Positions 1 to 5,042 of a stretch of 6,515 nt of DNA are shown here, one piece after another. Location of the stretch: positions 1-6,515 of the forward strand of contig JAAVDT010000011.1 of assembly GCA_014801655.1 (NCBI GenBank), written 5' to 3'. Both the position numbers and the translations under genes were made by a program. Each line of letters begins with the position of its first letter. The stretch's first letter is position 1. This stretch comes from Bacteroides sp. (GTDB taxonomy: Bacteria > Bacteroidota > Bacteroidia > Bacteroidales > Muribaculaceae). The notes below the pieces were generated by a model. The model was not told the DNA's origin and made no database searches. It saw only the letters and a program-made list of their open reading frames with translations.

Positions 1-125
1 CCAATACAGTATCGAATAAAACGGTACGATACTTTCTTTTTCAACCACTCTGAATCAGCGATACCTATTCCGAGGAAAGTGGCGATCATAGCTGTTACGA
101 CTGTTAAGAAAATTCCTTCTGCCAT
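1..125 (-). CDS. Small membrane protein, N-terminus only (cut by left edge)
   Basis: An open frame starts at ATG 125 and runs off the left edge, giving 41 complete codons without a stop. It begins MAEGIFLTVVTAMIATFLGI. Residues 4 to about 23 are hydrophobic and look like a membrane segment or uncleaved anchor, followed by a charged stretch (DSEWLKKK). Its start lies only 7 nt after the stop of the S41 peptidase gene, so the two are almost certainly co-transcribed. I do not recognise the family and assign no function. The spacing and the plausible N-terminal hydrophobic helix argue for a real gene, but only its first part is visible. Confidence 0.6.
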   Translation of the reverse strand, partial: MAEGIFLTVVTAMIATFLGIGIADSEWLKKKVSYRFIRYCI

Positions 126-132
126 AGTTTTA

Positions 133-1443
133 TTATTTGTATGTTATAATTTTCAAAGCTTCTTCTATCACGTTGTCATTACCGAAAATGATGCTCTCGG
201 TTTCTTCAACAACAACGTCGGGCTGTATGCCGACCCCGATAAATTCAGTACCATCGGCAAGTTTCTCGTGTCTGGTACAGATTCTTCCATTATAGCCCCA
301 GCCCAAATCGATGAAGATTGGGTTGCCGGTGCTTCCGCCGGTGGGAGTCCCGACCACTTTGCCACGATTGGCATTTTTGAAAAGCACTGCAAAATCTTCT
401 GCTGCCGAGAATGTAGTGCCGTTGACAAGCAGAATTATGGGCTTGTCATACTTCGGCATATCATTTGGGTGGGATATACAAAACGGCACGATAGAATCAG
501 ATGCAACGGTTTCACAGTCCCACTTTTTGCCCCAAGAAGCGTAAGCAGCTTCATATTTAGGCGTTTTCCACGAGGCTTGCGGAATGGTATCGGTTGCAAG
601 CAACATCATAATAATCTGCCCGACCTGACTGTTACCGCCGGTATTGTCGCGTATGTCTATGATCAAGCCATCGGTCGGGACAATCTTTTGTTCGTAAAGG
701 TCGCCGAATGCCTGAAGATCGAAACTATTAGCCTGAAAACTCTGTATTCTCAAAAGTCCGATGTTGCCGGGAAGTGAATCAAACTTAATCGACATATCGG
801 GGTTTACAATACCCCACGGAGACTGACGGTCATCTATGATATCGAAAGTCTTACCGTTGCTGTTTCTGAATGTCAGCTTTACAGGAACTCCGCGATATCC
901 TTTTGTGAGGTTAATGGAATTGAAAGGATATGTGGCAGACCATTGTGGAGTTGATGAAGGAATATAAGGCACCACATATTTGTTACCATATTCGATAACC
1001 GGCATATCATCAATGGCTACAATTTCGGTTCCCCGGCGCACTCCTTTCTGACTGTATTCATCAGAATACACTTCGGTAACGAAAACCTTATCGCCGATTC
1101 TCTTGTGACTTATGGGTGCATAAGTTACATCGGCACTGAACCCTATGCTTGTATGACCGTCTTTCAGTAGATTGGCAAAAAGTTGGAGTTTGTCGCTGAA
1201 TTCTTCATCGGTCTGCGTATTTACGAGATTAGGAAGTTCTGCGCGGCAAATACTGTCATAGTTCTGCGCGAATTTGCCGTATCCGGCAAAATTGTATTTC
1301 ACTTCCGATGCAAAGCGAGTTGCGATTGCAGCCTTTTGATAAGGCGTTAAATCGTTCTTTGCAAAGGCACTTTGAAATGGTGCAATTGCAAAGAAAAATG
1401 CGGCTAAGAAGCTCACAGCAATTTGAAATCTATGTTTGCTCAT
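133..1443 (-). CDS. Exported S41-family (C-terminal processing / tricorn-core-like) peptidase
   Basis: This 436-residue protein is a secreted serine peptidase of family S41. Residues 1-28 form a signal peptide (basic start, hydrophobic core, cleavage expected after AFA), so it should act in the periplasm or at the cell surface. A DGHTSI motif lies at 95-100 and a PDZ-like segment at about 110-200 (GTEIVAIDDMPV). The peptidase core follows: GLIIDIRDNTGG (259-270), TTFSAAEDF with the probable nucleophile Ser346, GTPTGGSTGNP (365-375) and GVGIQPDV (403-410). The catalytic Lys that Ctp/Prc enzymes carry about 25 residues after the Ser is not seen; Ser371 falls there. His97 and Glu349 make a tricorn-core-like Ser/His arrangement more likely. 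It lies 24 nt after the small lipoprotein-like gene and 7 nt before the membrane protein gene, as the middle gene of a probable operon. The substrate cannot be told from sequence. Confidence 0.9.
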   Translation of the reverse strand: MSKHRFQIAVSFLAAFFFAIAPFQSAFAKNDLTPYQKAAIATRFASEVKYNFAGYGKFAQNYDSICRAELPNLVNTQTDEEFSDKLQLFANLLKDGHTSIGFSADVTYAPISHKRIGDKVFVTEVYSDEYSQKGVRRGTEIVAIDDMPVIEYGNKYVVPYIPSSTPQWSATYPFNSINLTKGYRGVPVKLTFRNSNGKTFDIIDDRQSPWGIVNPDMSIKFDSLPGNIGLLRIQSFQANSFDLQAFGDLYEQKIVPTDGLIIDIRDNTGGNSQVGQIIMMLLATDTIPQASWKTPKYEAAYASWGKKWDCETVASDSIVPFCISHPNDMPKYDKPIILLVNGTTFSAAEDFAVLFKNANRGKVVGTPTGGSTGNPIFIDLGWGYNGRICTRHEKLADGTEFIGVGIQPDVVVEETESIIFGNDNVIEEALKIITYK

Positions 1444-1467
1444 ATCATTATTATTTTATGTCAAATT

Positions 1468-1671
1468 CTAAAAACTGTAGCTGGCAATGGTGTCCCGTGA
1501 TGTTTCAATCTCGATATTGGGTTTATTATATCTGTAATACGAATTCTCATATCTGCCTGTCGTTATGGAAACCCTCTTTTCCAAACTACATGAGGTACTG
1601 CTGCATAACCCTATAATCGTTGAGGCGATGAAAAGAAACAATAATGTGCGATGTAGGTTACGATTCTTCAT
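1468..1671 (-). CDS. Small exported protein, possible lipoprotein (67 aa)
   Basis: The 67-residue product starts MKNRNLHRTLLFLFIASTII, a clear signal sequence with a basic N-terminus and hydrophobic core. Cysteines follow at 23 and 28. Cys28 in STSC could be the lipidated residue of a relaxed Bacteroidetes lipobox, though the match to the classical lipobox is poor. The mature part of roughly 40 residues is polar and tyrosine-rich (RYENSYYRYNKP) and matches no family I recognise. It ends 24 nt before the S41 peptidase start and has a candidate promoter immediately upstream, so it is probably the first gene of the operon. A periplasmic or membrane-anchored partner or substrate of the peptidase is possible but is inference only. 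Its reality rests on the signal peptide and the operon spacing. Confidence 0.6.
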   Translation of the reverse strand: MKNRNLHRTLLFLFIASTIIGLCSSTSCSLEKRVSITTGRYENSYYRYNKPNIEIETSRDTIASYSF

Positions 1672-1688
1672 ATTGTCTTATTTTAATT

Positions 1689-1702
1689 CTGTAAAGTTAC
1701 AG
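1689..1702 (-). promoter_or_regulatory. Palindrome over the presumed -7 element of the lipoprotein/S41 operon
   Basis: The minus strand reads CTGTAACTTTACAG, a perfect 6-bp inverted repeat around 2 nt. It overlaps TAACTTTA, a near match to the Bacteroidetes -7 box TAnnTTTG, and lies 18 nt upstream of the ATG at 1671. No -33 TTTG is found at ideal spacing. A dyad on the core promoter is a natural operator position. A Crp/Fnr-like regulator gene ends 51 nt further upstream. Confidence 0.45.
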
Positions 1703-1704
1703 AC

Positions 1705-1738
1705 AATAAAAATAAGAACTTTCAACATAAGTTGAGAG
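1705..1738 (-). terminator. Possible intrinsic terminator after the first Crp-like gene
   Basis: Read on the minus strand, CTCTCAAC-TTAT-GTTGAAAG can fold into a short, imperfect, AT-rich stem. It is followed by TTCTTATTTTTATT. It lies 15 nt after the stop of the regulator at 1754. The stem is weak, so this is tentative. Confidence 0.4.
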
Positions 1739-1753
1739 CCGAGGATTTTAACA

Positions 1754-2323
1754 CTATTCGCCGATGTTTTTTCGTAGCCTACTCAGATGTGTGGGGGTAA
1801 TATTAAGGAAAGAGGCTATGTCTTTGAGTGAGAAAATCGAGAAAATGTCTTCGTGTTTTTCAACAAGTTCATCGTATCGTTCTTTTGCGGATTTGATGTA
1901 AAAGTCTATATAACGGTTATAAGTGGTGTCGAAAAGAGCCATACTACTTTCAGCTATAACTCTATATAACTCTGCATCCGATTTCATCAGAGCGCCTATT
2001 TCCCTTGCTGAGATACAATAAATCTCGCACGGAGTAACCGCGACTATTGAAACGCGCGATTTTTTGCCATATAAGGAAAATGGAAAATCAGCGACAAACT
2101 CACCGGCAATCTCCAACCCCACAACCTTTTCGGAACCGTCGGGTGCATATACTACATATTTTAGAGAGCCTGTCTTAATGTATCCCAGATATTTTGCTGT
2201 CCGTCCTTCTTCTGCAAACAGTTCTCCTTTGTCATATTGGCGTAACACTCCTTTCTCGACACAAAGGTCGCGCCAAAAGTCGGAGTCGATGTACTCGTAA
2301 TATGTATTGAAGTACTGTTTCAT
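1754..2323 (-). CDS. Crp/Fnr-family transcriptional regulator (copy 1)
   Basis: The protein has 189 residues with an N-terminal cyclic-nucleotide-binding-like beta barrel (about 25-110; KGELFAEEGRTAKYLGYIKTG is typical), a linking helix (about 115-155) and a C-terminal helix-turn-helix at about 164-187 (FSLKDIASFLNITPTHLSRL). The phosphate-binding cassette region (GEFVADFPFSL) lacks the Arg-Ala of cAMP-binding Crp, and there is no Fnr-type cysteine cluster, so the ligand is unknown. The frame is open upstream to 2404, but the start at 2323 is preferred. It gives MKQYFNT, which aligns with MKRHFNT at the start of the neighbouring paralogue, and a TAAATTTG -7 box lies just upstream. The gene stands upstream of the lipoprotein/S41 operon in the same direction, so those genes are candidate targets. 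Autoregulation is suggested by the inverted repeat at its promoter. Confidence 0.88.
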   Translation of the reverse strand: MKQYFNTYYEYIDSDFWRDLCVEKGVLRQYDKGELFAEEGRTAKYLGYIKTGSLKYVVYAPDGSEKVVGLEIAGEFVADFPFSLYGKKSRVSIVAVTPCEIYCISAREIGALMKSDAELYRVIAESSMALFDTTYNRYIDFYIKSAKERYDELVEKHEDIFSIFSLKDIASFLNITPTHLSRLRKNIGE

Positions 2324-2324
2324 A

Positions 2325-2362
2325 GTGCGTAAAAATGAGGTACGTTTTACAAATTTACGCAC
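2325..2362 (-). promoter_or_regulatory. Promoter and long inverted repeat upstream of Crp-like copy 1
   Basis: A perfect 9-bp inverted repeat, gtgcgtaaa (2325-2333) and tttacgcac (2354-2362), flanks 20 nt just upstream of the ATG at 2323. The minus-strand -7 box TAAATTTG (2350-2357) overlaps the upstream arm, putting the start of transcription near 2343, inside the loop. The arms therefore act more plausibly as DNA half-sites, with centres 29 bp apart, than as an RNA hairpin. No well-spaced -33 TTTG is present. Confidence 0.5.
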
Positions 2363-2448
2363 AAAAGAGGCAAAATAGTATCGCCTTCTCTGGGAAATCA
2401 TCACGGAGAAGTCGAATTATAAACTTGGATTTATATTTTTACGAGGAA

Positions 2449-3012
2449 TTATTGCTTCAACAAAGCTTTTTTGATGCGGCAAAGCGTAATCGGGTCTATC
2501 TGGAGATATGCAGCAATCTCTTTCTGAGGCACGTCCTGCTCAATCTGCGGATGCTCATGGATGAGGTCAACGTATCGTTCTCTTGCAGTCTTAGCGTACA
2601 AAGCACAATAACGCTTTGCCAATGAGACATAAGCCGACTGCATAAAAAGGAGACCCTGCCGCCCGGCTTCTATGTCGTCCTCAAACAGTTGCGGAAGTAT
2701 GGTGGCATCAATAATCCACGCTTCTGATTTTTTCCCTGCAACGATATCGAACATCGCAGGGGCATTGTCCATGCAGGATGGATAATCACCCACCAAGGCT
2801 TCCGGAAATGCAAAACCACCTATCTTATTGGTACCGTCAACTGTATACTTGAAATATCCGGATTTCACATAGCCACAAACATTGGTCGGCTCACCCTGTC
2901 GGCAAAGATACTCACCTTTTTTCAACGACACGAGTTTGCCACGGCTTTCAATCAAGTCGTGCCAGAATTGAAGATCAAGCCCTTCAAGATGCGTGTTAAA
3001 GTGTCGTTTCAC
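2449..3012 (-). CDS. Crp/Fnr-family transcriptional regulator (copy 2), GTG start
   Basis: The 187-residue protein has the same layout as its downstream neighbour: cNMP-binding-like barrel (about 24-110; KKGEYLCRQGEPTNVCGYVKSG), connecting helix, and helix-turn-helix at about 161-184 (VPQKEIAAYLQIDPITLCRI). The N-termini MKRHFNTHLEGLDLQFWHDL and MKQYFNTYYEYIDSDFWRDL align without gaps, so the two are diverged tandem paralogues. The effector-binding region is poorly conserved between them, hinting at different ligands or ligand-free action. The start codon is GTG; no in-frame ATG exists nearby and the paralogue supports this start. A near-consensus promoter ends only 4 nt upstream, so the message could be almost leaderless. 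A terminator separates it from the toxin-antitoxin pair upstream. Its gene lies 125 bp upstream of copy 1, which has its own promoter. Confidence 0.88.
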   Translation of the reverse strand: MKRHFNTHLEGLDLQFWHDLIESRGKLVSLKKGEYLCRQGEPTNVCGYVKSGYFKYTVDGTNKIGGFAFPEALVGDYPSCMDNAPAMFDIVAGKKSEAWIIDATILPQLFEDDIEAGRQGLLFMQSAYVSLAKRYCALYAKTARERYVDLIHEHPQIEQDVPQKEIAAYLQIDPITLCRIKKALLKQ

Positions 3013-3016
3013 AGCG

Positions 3017-3047
3017 CAAATTTACTAAAACTTTCAGACACACGAAA
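3017..3047 (-). promoter_or_regulatory. Bacteroidetes-type promoter for Crp-like copy 2
   Basis: The minus strand has TTTC (3044-3047), 19 nt, then TAAATTTG (3017-3024), a close match to TTTG-N19/20-TAnnTTTG. The expected transcription start falls at about 3010, within or beside the GTG at 3012. Confidence 0.6.
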
Positions 3048-3110
3048 GAAGTATAACTTTGGCGATGAGCCATGTATTTGATCATACCCCGAATTTAATC
3101 GTTGATACAG

Positions 3111-3150
3111 AAAAACAAAAGACAGACCAAGCGCTGAAGCCTAATCTGCC
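3111..3150 (-). terminator. Intrinsic terminator of the toxin-antitoxin operon
   Basis: On the minus strand, GGCAGATTAGGC pairs with GCTTGGTCTGTC over 12 bp, including several G-U pairs, around the loop TTCAGC (3121-3150). TTTTGTTTTT follows at 3111-3120. It lies 48 nt after the toxin stop and insulates the downstream regulators. Confidence 0.75.
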
Positions 3151-3198
3151 TATTAGAGTATATTCTTTCATAAACCGTTAAATGCACTTGGACTTCCC

Positions 3199-3468
3199 TC
3201 AAAACAATTCCGAATGGGTGCCGAATCTTACCAACTTGATTATGTCGGATTCCTTATCCCACCATATCAGGAGTGTGTCGTTTTCCACATGGCATTCCAT
3301 GTGTCCACGATAATTGCCCGTCAGGGGATGAGGTTTGTTTTCTTCAGGTATTGGCAATTCATTTTGAAGCAGTCCGAGAATGAACTCCAATTTCTCGATA
3401 ACCTTAGGCCTATTTTTATATCGTTTGAGATCCTTCTTAAACTGAGTGGTTATCTGCAGAGTCTTCAT
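3199..3468 (-). CDS. RelE/YafQ-type mRNA interferase toxin
   Basis: This 89-residue protein has the RelE/ParE fold and closely resembles YafQ, a ribosome-dependent endoribonuclease that cuts mRNA in the A site. Visible hallmarks are the basic N-terminal helix (FKKDLKRYKNRPKVIEKL, 10-27), HPLTGNYRGH (47-56), CHVENDTLLIWW (59-70) and the C-terminal RFGTHSELF (81-89). His47, His60, Asp64, His85 and Phe89 fall where YafQ has His50, His63, Asp67, His87 and Phe91, so the active site appears complete. The Trp after the Asp in YafQ is Thr65 here. The ATG overlaps the antitoxin stop as ATGA, the usual antitoxin-then-toxin order with translational coupling. Length is normal for the family and nothing looks disrupted. 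Confidence 0.9.
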   Translation of the reverse strand: MKTLQITTQFKKDLKRYKNRPKVIEKLEFILGLLQNELPIPEENKPHPLTGNYRGHMECHVENDTLLIWWDKESDIIKLVRFGTHSELF

Positions 3469-3713
3469 AGAGAATCAACGAAATTGCGGAAGTTGGAGAG
3501 GTCGAGTGTCTCTAAATTATCAGAAGTCTCCGCTTCCTTCATTGCTGCCAAAGTTGTCTTATTAGGCTTTTCTGAAACAAAAGCGAGAAGTACACTCTCA
3601 ACAAGATTGTTGAGACTGCGGTTATGTTTCTTAGCCTCTATCTGGAGACGTTTCAGCAAATTTTCACTTAATCGAAACGAGGTCTGTTTTCTTGTTACTG
3701 ATGCTGTATTCAT
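3465..3713 (-). CDS. Ribbon-helix-helix antitoxin (RelB/DinJ-like)
   Basis: The 82-residue protein is the cognate antitoxin of the overlapping toxin. Residues 10-45 (QTSFRLSENLLKRLQIEAKK, then NRSLNNLVESVL) have the ribbon-helix-helix pattern: a short beta strand TSFRL for DNA contact, then two helices. The acidic C-terminal tail (about 57-82) is the expected toxin-neutralising part. Such antitoxins normally dimerise and repress their own promoter, alone and with the toxin. An ATG at 3719 (MTMNTAS) is an equally possible start; the open frame back to 3794 is rejected because it would cross the promoter. It resembles DinJ in genetic arrangement but is longer, so a precise family name is not given. 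Confidence 0.85.
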   Translation of the reverse strand: MNTASVTRKQTSFRLSENLLKRLQIEAKKHNRSLNNLVESVLLAFVSEKPNKTTLAAMKEAETSDNLETLDLSNFRNFVDSL

Positions 3714-3733
3714 AGTCATACCATTTTGTAGCG

Positions 3734-3766
3734 CAAAGATAGTGCATTTGTATAACATATCCAAAT
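3734..3766 (-). promoter_or_regulatory. Promoter and candidate operator of the toxin-antitoxin operon
   Basis: The minus strand carries TTTG (3762-3765), 20 nt, then TATCTTTG (3734-3741), a full match to the Bacteroidetes consensus. Transcription should begin near 3727, 7-14 nt before the two possible ATGs. An inverted repeat, atttg (3746-3750) and caaat (3762-3766), spans the spacer and the -33 box and is a plausible antitoxin operator. Confidence 0.7.
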
Positions 3767-3794
3767 ATAGATAGTTCAATTTCCTATTCAACAC

Positions 3795-4025
3795 TTACTT
3801 ATTTCCGGCATATTCAAGCAGTCATCTTTCAGGAATAAGTCCATCGAAGAATGGAAACAGAACTTTGTCTCAGTACGGTTTATCCGACAGAGGCAATGTC
3901 AGACTGACGGGTATAGCCGAATCAGACGCTAAATACTCCGGTAGATACATGAACTCATACCCGGCTTCATCTTCGGTCAGTATGCCCGCAAGAGTATTAC
4001 TGACAAATACCTTTGCTTGTTTCAT
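3795..4025 (-). pseudogene. Decayed hipA N-terminal / hipS-like gene
   Basis: Translation from ATG 4025 gives MKQAKVFVSNTLAGILTEDE, then AGYEFMYLPEYLASDSAIPV and SLTLPLSDKPY. A stop follows, then DKVLFPFFDGLIPER, a stop, LLEYAGNK and a stop. This is the N-terminal subdomain of HipA, or of the short HipS in split HipBST systems, which normally reads KVFVN..LAGIL, PVSLTLPL, LFPFFDGLIPEGWLL. The stops at 3870-3872 and 3822-3824 sit where Arg and the Trp of EGWLL would be; CGA to TGA and TGG to TGA would explain them. Recognisable similarity fades at about 3795, beside the toxin-antitoxin promoter. No HipA kinase domain is seen. The ATG overlaps the hipB remnant stop (ATGA), preserving the original operon junction. 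The gene is non-functional. Confidence 0.85.
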
Positions 4026-4141
4026 ATCTCAGAAAGTTTCGTTGGTGCCATTTCTGCACCAAACAGTGCAAGAACCTGATTGACTTTATCCAGCCGGAGA
4101 GTTTATTTCCCTTGTTCCATTTCTCGCACGAAGCGAAGTCC
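4022..4141 (-). pseudogene. hipB (XRE antitoxin) C-terminal remnant, copy 1
   Basis: The frame reads GLRFVREMEQGK, stop (4103-4105), TLRLDKVNQVLALFGAEM, APTKLSEI, stop. This is the C-terminal part of a HipB-type helix-turn-helix antitoxin, whose typical pattern is GLRFVRELEQGK followed by LRLDKVNQVLALFG. The start and the first helices are missing; similarity ends near 4141-4150, about 30 bp after the stop of the nucleotidyltransferase gene. With the in-frame stop it cannot make antitoxin. It overlaps the hipA/hipS remnant by 4 nt, as in intact hipBA operons. Confidence 0.85.
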
Positions 4142-4169
4142 CCCCGGATTTCTGAGGACAGTTCCATTT

Positions 4170-4763
4170 TTAGGGTATCCAGTAATACATAGGTTTCTTA
4201 CGGTGGTCAGTAACCCATTCTTCAAATTCTACCATATTTGATATTCCGTCGGCAATCACAGCCTCATAAAACTCCACTCCATGATAATCAGAGCCCGACG
4301 GTGCCTCGAATTTCAGTCGAAGAATAATCTCCTTCTGACCGGATGTCATCACCTCCACAATCCTATCAGCCATTCGCTCAAAAAATCCATCATACTCCGT
4401 TCCCTCCTCAATATGGATCACATCAAATTGCCACACCTCGTCATCACACCGATAGAAGATATGCCAAGCCACGCAATGTTCATCAGTGTGAAGTCCGTTG
4501 ATACACCTGATTTCAGTCACCCCCGGAAGCCGAGCCACCTGTGCAGCAATAGCAAAACTGCCCTCCACAGTTATCCCTTTGGAATACACATGCAAATCTA
4601 TATCTCTATGCGAGGCCAGCAAACCCATACGCAGAGACCCCACCAGATTTACGCGACACCCATTCCGCTCCCACACATCGGCAATACCGGAACTCACCAA
4701 AACACCTCTCGCCCTTTCCTGATTGACAAAAGCCAAATCAAATACTTCCTGTTGATTCATCAT
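4170..4763 (-). CDS. Nucleotidyltransferase-fold (Pol-beta superfamily) protein
   Basis: The 197-residue protein has the signature of the minimal nucleotidyltransferase fold: NLVGSLRMGLLASHRDIDLH (39-58), containing GS (42-43) and the metal-binding pair Asp54 and Asp56, and a third carboxylate in WQFDVIHIEEG (Asp114). Such folds move nucleotides from NTP to proteins, RNA or small molecules, so catalysis is possible. Later segments (FFERMADRIVE; GVEFYEAVIADGISNMVEFEEW) are helical and may help bind substrate. I cannot name the subfamily; it is not a standard kanamycin or lincosamide enzyme that I recognise. ATG codons at 4763 and 4760 are both possible. No partner gene is intact beside it, and hipB fragments flank it on both sides. 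Candidate roles, all inference, are small-molecule modification or a toxin-like nucleotidyl transfer. Confidence 0.8.
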   Translation of the reverse strand: MMNQQEVFDLAFVNQERARGVLVSSGIADVWERNGCRVNLVGSLRMGLLASHRDIDLHVYSKGITVEGSFAIAAQVARLPGVTEIRCINGLHTDEHCVAWHIFYRCDDEVWQFDVIHIEEGTEYDGFFERMADRIVEVMTSGQKEIILRLKFEAPSGSDYHGVEFYEAVIADGISNMVEFEEWVTDHRKKPMYYWIP

Positions 4764-4768
4764 AATAG

Positions 4769-4799
4769 CAAATTTTTAACAAATACACTATAACGCAAA
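4769..4799 (-). promoter_or_regulatory. Candidate promoter of the nucleotidyltransferase gene
   Basis: On the minus strand TTTG (4796-4799), 19 nt and AAAATTTG (4769-4776) approximate the Bacteroidetes consensus, with AA in place of the leading TA. The predicted start falls at about 4762, beside the paired ATGs at 4763 and 4760. Either the leader is almost absent or the promoter call is wrong. Confidence 0.35.
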
Positions 4800-4889
4800 A
4801 ATCCCCCTAAATATTTCACCAAAACAAAAATTAATCTTCACCTGTGGTCATGTGCATCCATATGCCATATAAATGCTAACTTTGTATTG

Positions 4890-4964
4890 AATCAAAGAAA
4901 GGTTCATTAGAGCTATTTCCGCCCCAAACAGTGCAAGAACCTGATTGACTTTATCCGGCCGGAG
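4890..4964 (-). pseudogene. hipB C-terminal remnant, copy 2
   Basis: The minus strand encodes LRPDKVNQVLALFGAEIA, then LMNLSLIQ, the same HipB tail as at 4022-4141. Over 50 nt (4964 to 4915 against 4099 to 4050) the two copies differ at three positions; similarity then weakens and ends near 4890. Upstream of the CTCCGG at 4964 there is no further HipB similarity, and downstream there is no hipA. This is a bare fragment. Confidence 0.8.
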
Positions 4965-5011
4965 ATTACTGATTTAAAGGTTTAATAAATTGCGATGATT
5001 GACGGGCGTTT

Positions 5012-5042
5012 GCGAACAAATTTTACGAACAAACTTGTTCGC
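5012..5042. repeat. CGAACAA repeat cluster with dyad symmetry
   Basis: CGAACAAA occurs at 5013-5020 and 5026-5033, and its inverse TTGTTCG at 5035-5041. The second and third form a 7-bp dyad around 2 nt; the first and third form an 8-bp dyad, GCGAACAA/TTGTTCGC. This looks like multiple half-sites for a DNA-binding protein, or the remnant of a promoter whose gene is gone. Confidence 0.55.

Noticed and set aside
79..777. Long plus-strand open frame opposite the S41 peptidase
   Set aside because: It mirrors a gene with clear S41 motifs and a signal peptide; the mirrored product has no domain signal.
2324..2404. Upstream extension of the first Crp-like protein by 27 residues
   Set aside because: The added basic segment (MMISQRRRYY...) has no counterpart in the paralogue and would cover the promoter; the start at 2323 aligns exactly with the paralogue's N-terminus.
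2385..2411. Inverted repeat cttctc/gagaag after Crp-like copy 2 as a terminator
   Set aside because: Only 6 bp with a 15-nt loop and no T run on the minus strand.
3714..3794. Upstream extension of the antitoxin to 3794
   Set aside because: It would place the consensus promoter inside the coding region and precedes the ribbon-helix-helix domain with sequence that looks like degraded hipA tail.
3865..4083. Plus-strand open frame of 72 codons
   Set aside because: It is the reverse of the hipA/hipB remnants, which show clear protein similarity on the minus strand; its product has no recognisable features.
4281..4793. Long plus-strand open frame opposite the nucleotidyltransferase gene
   Set aside because: The minus strand carries conserved catalytic motifs; the plus-strand product is low in recognisable structure and runs into the promoter region.
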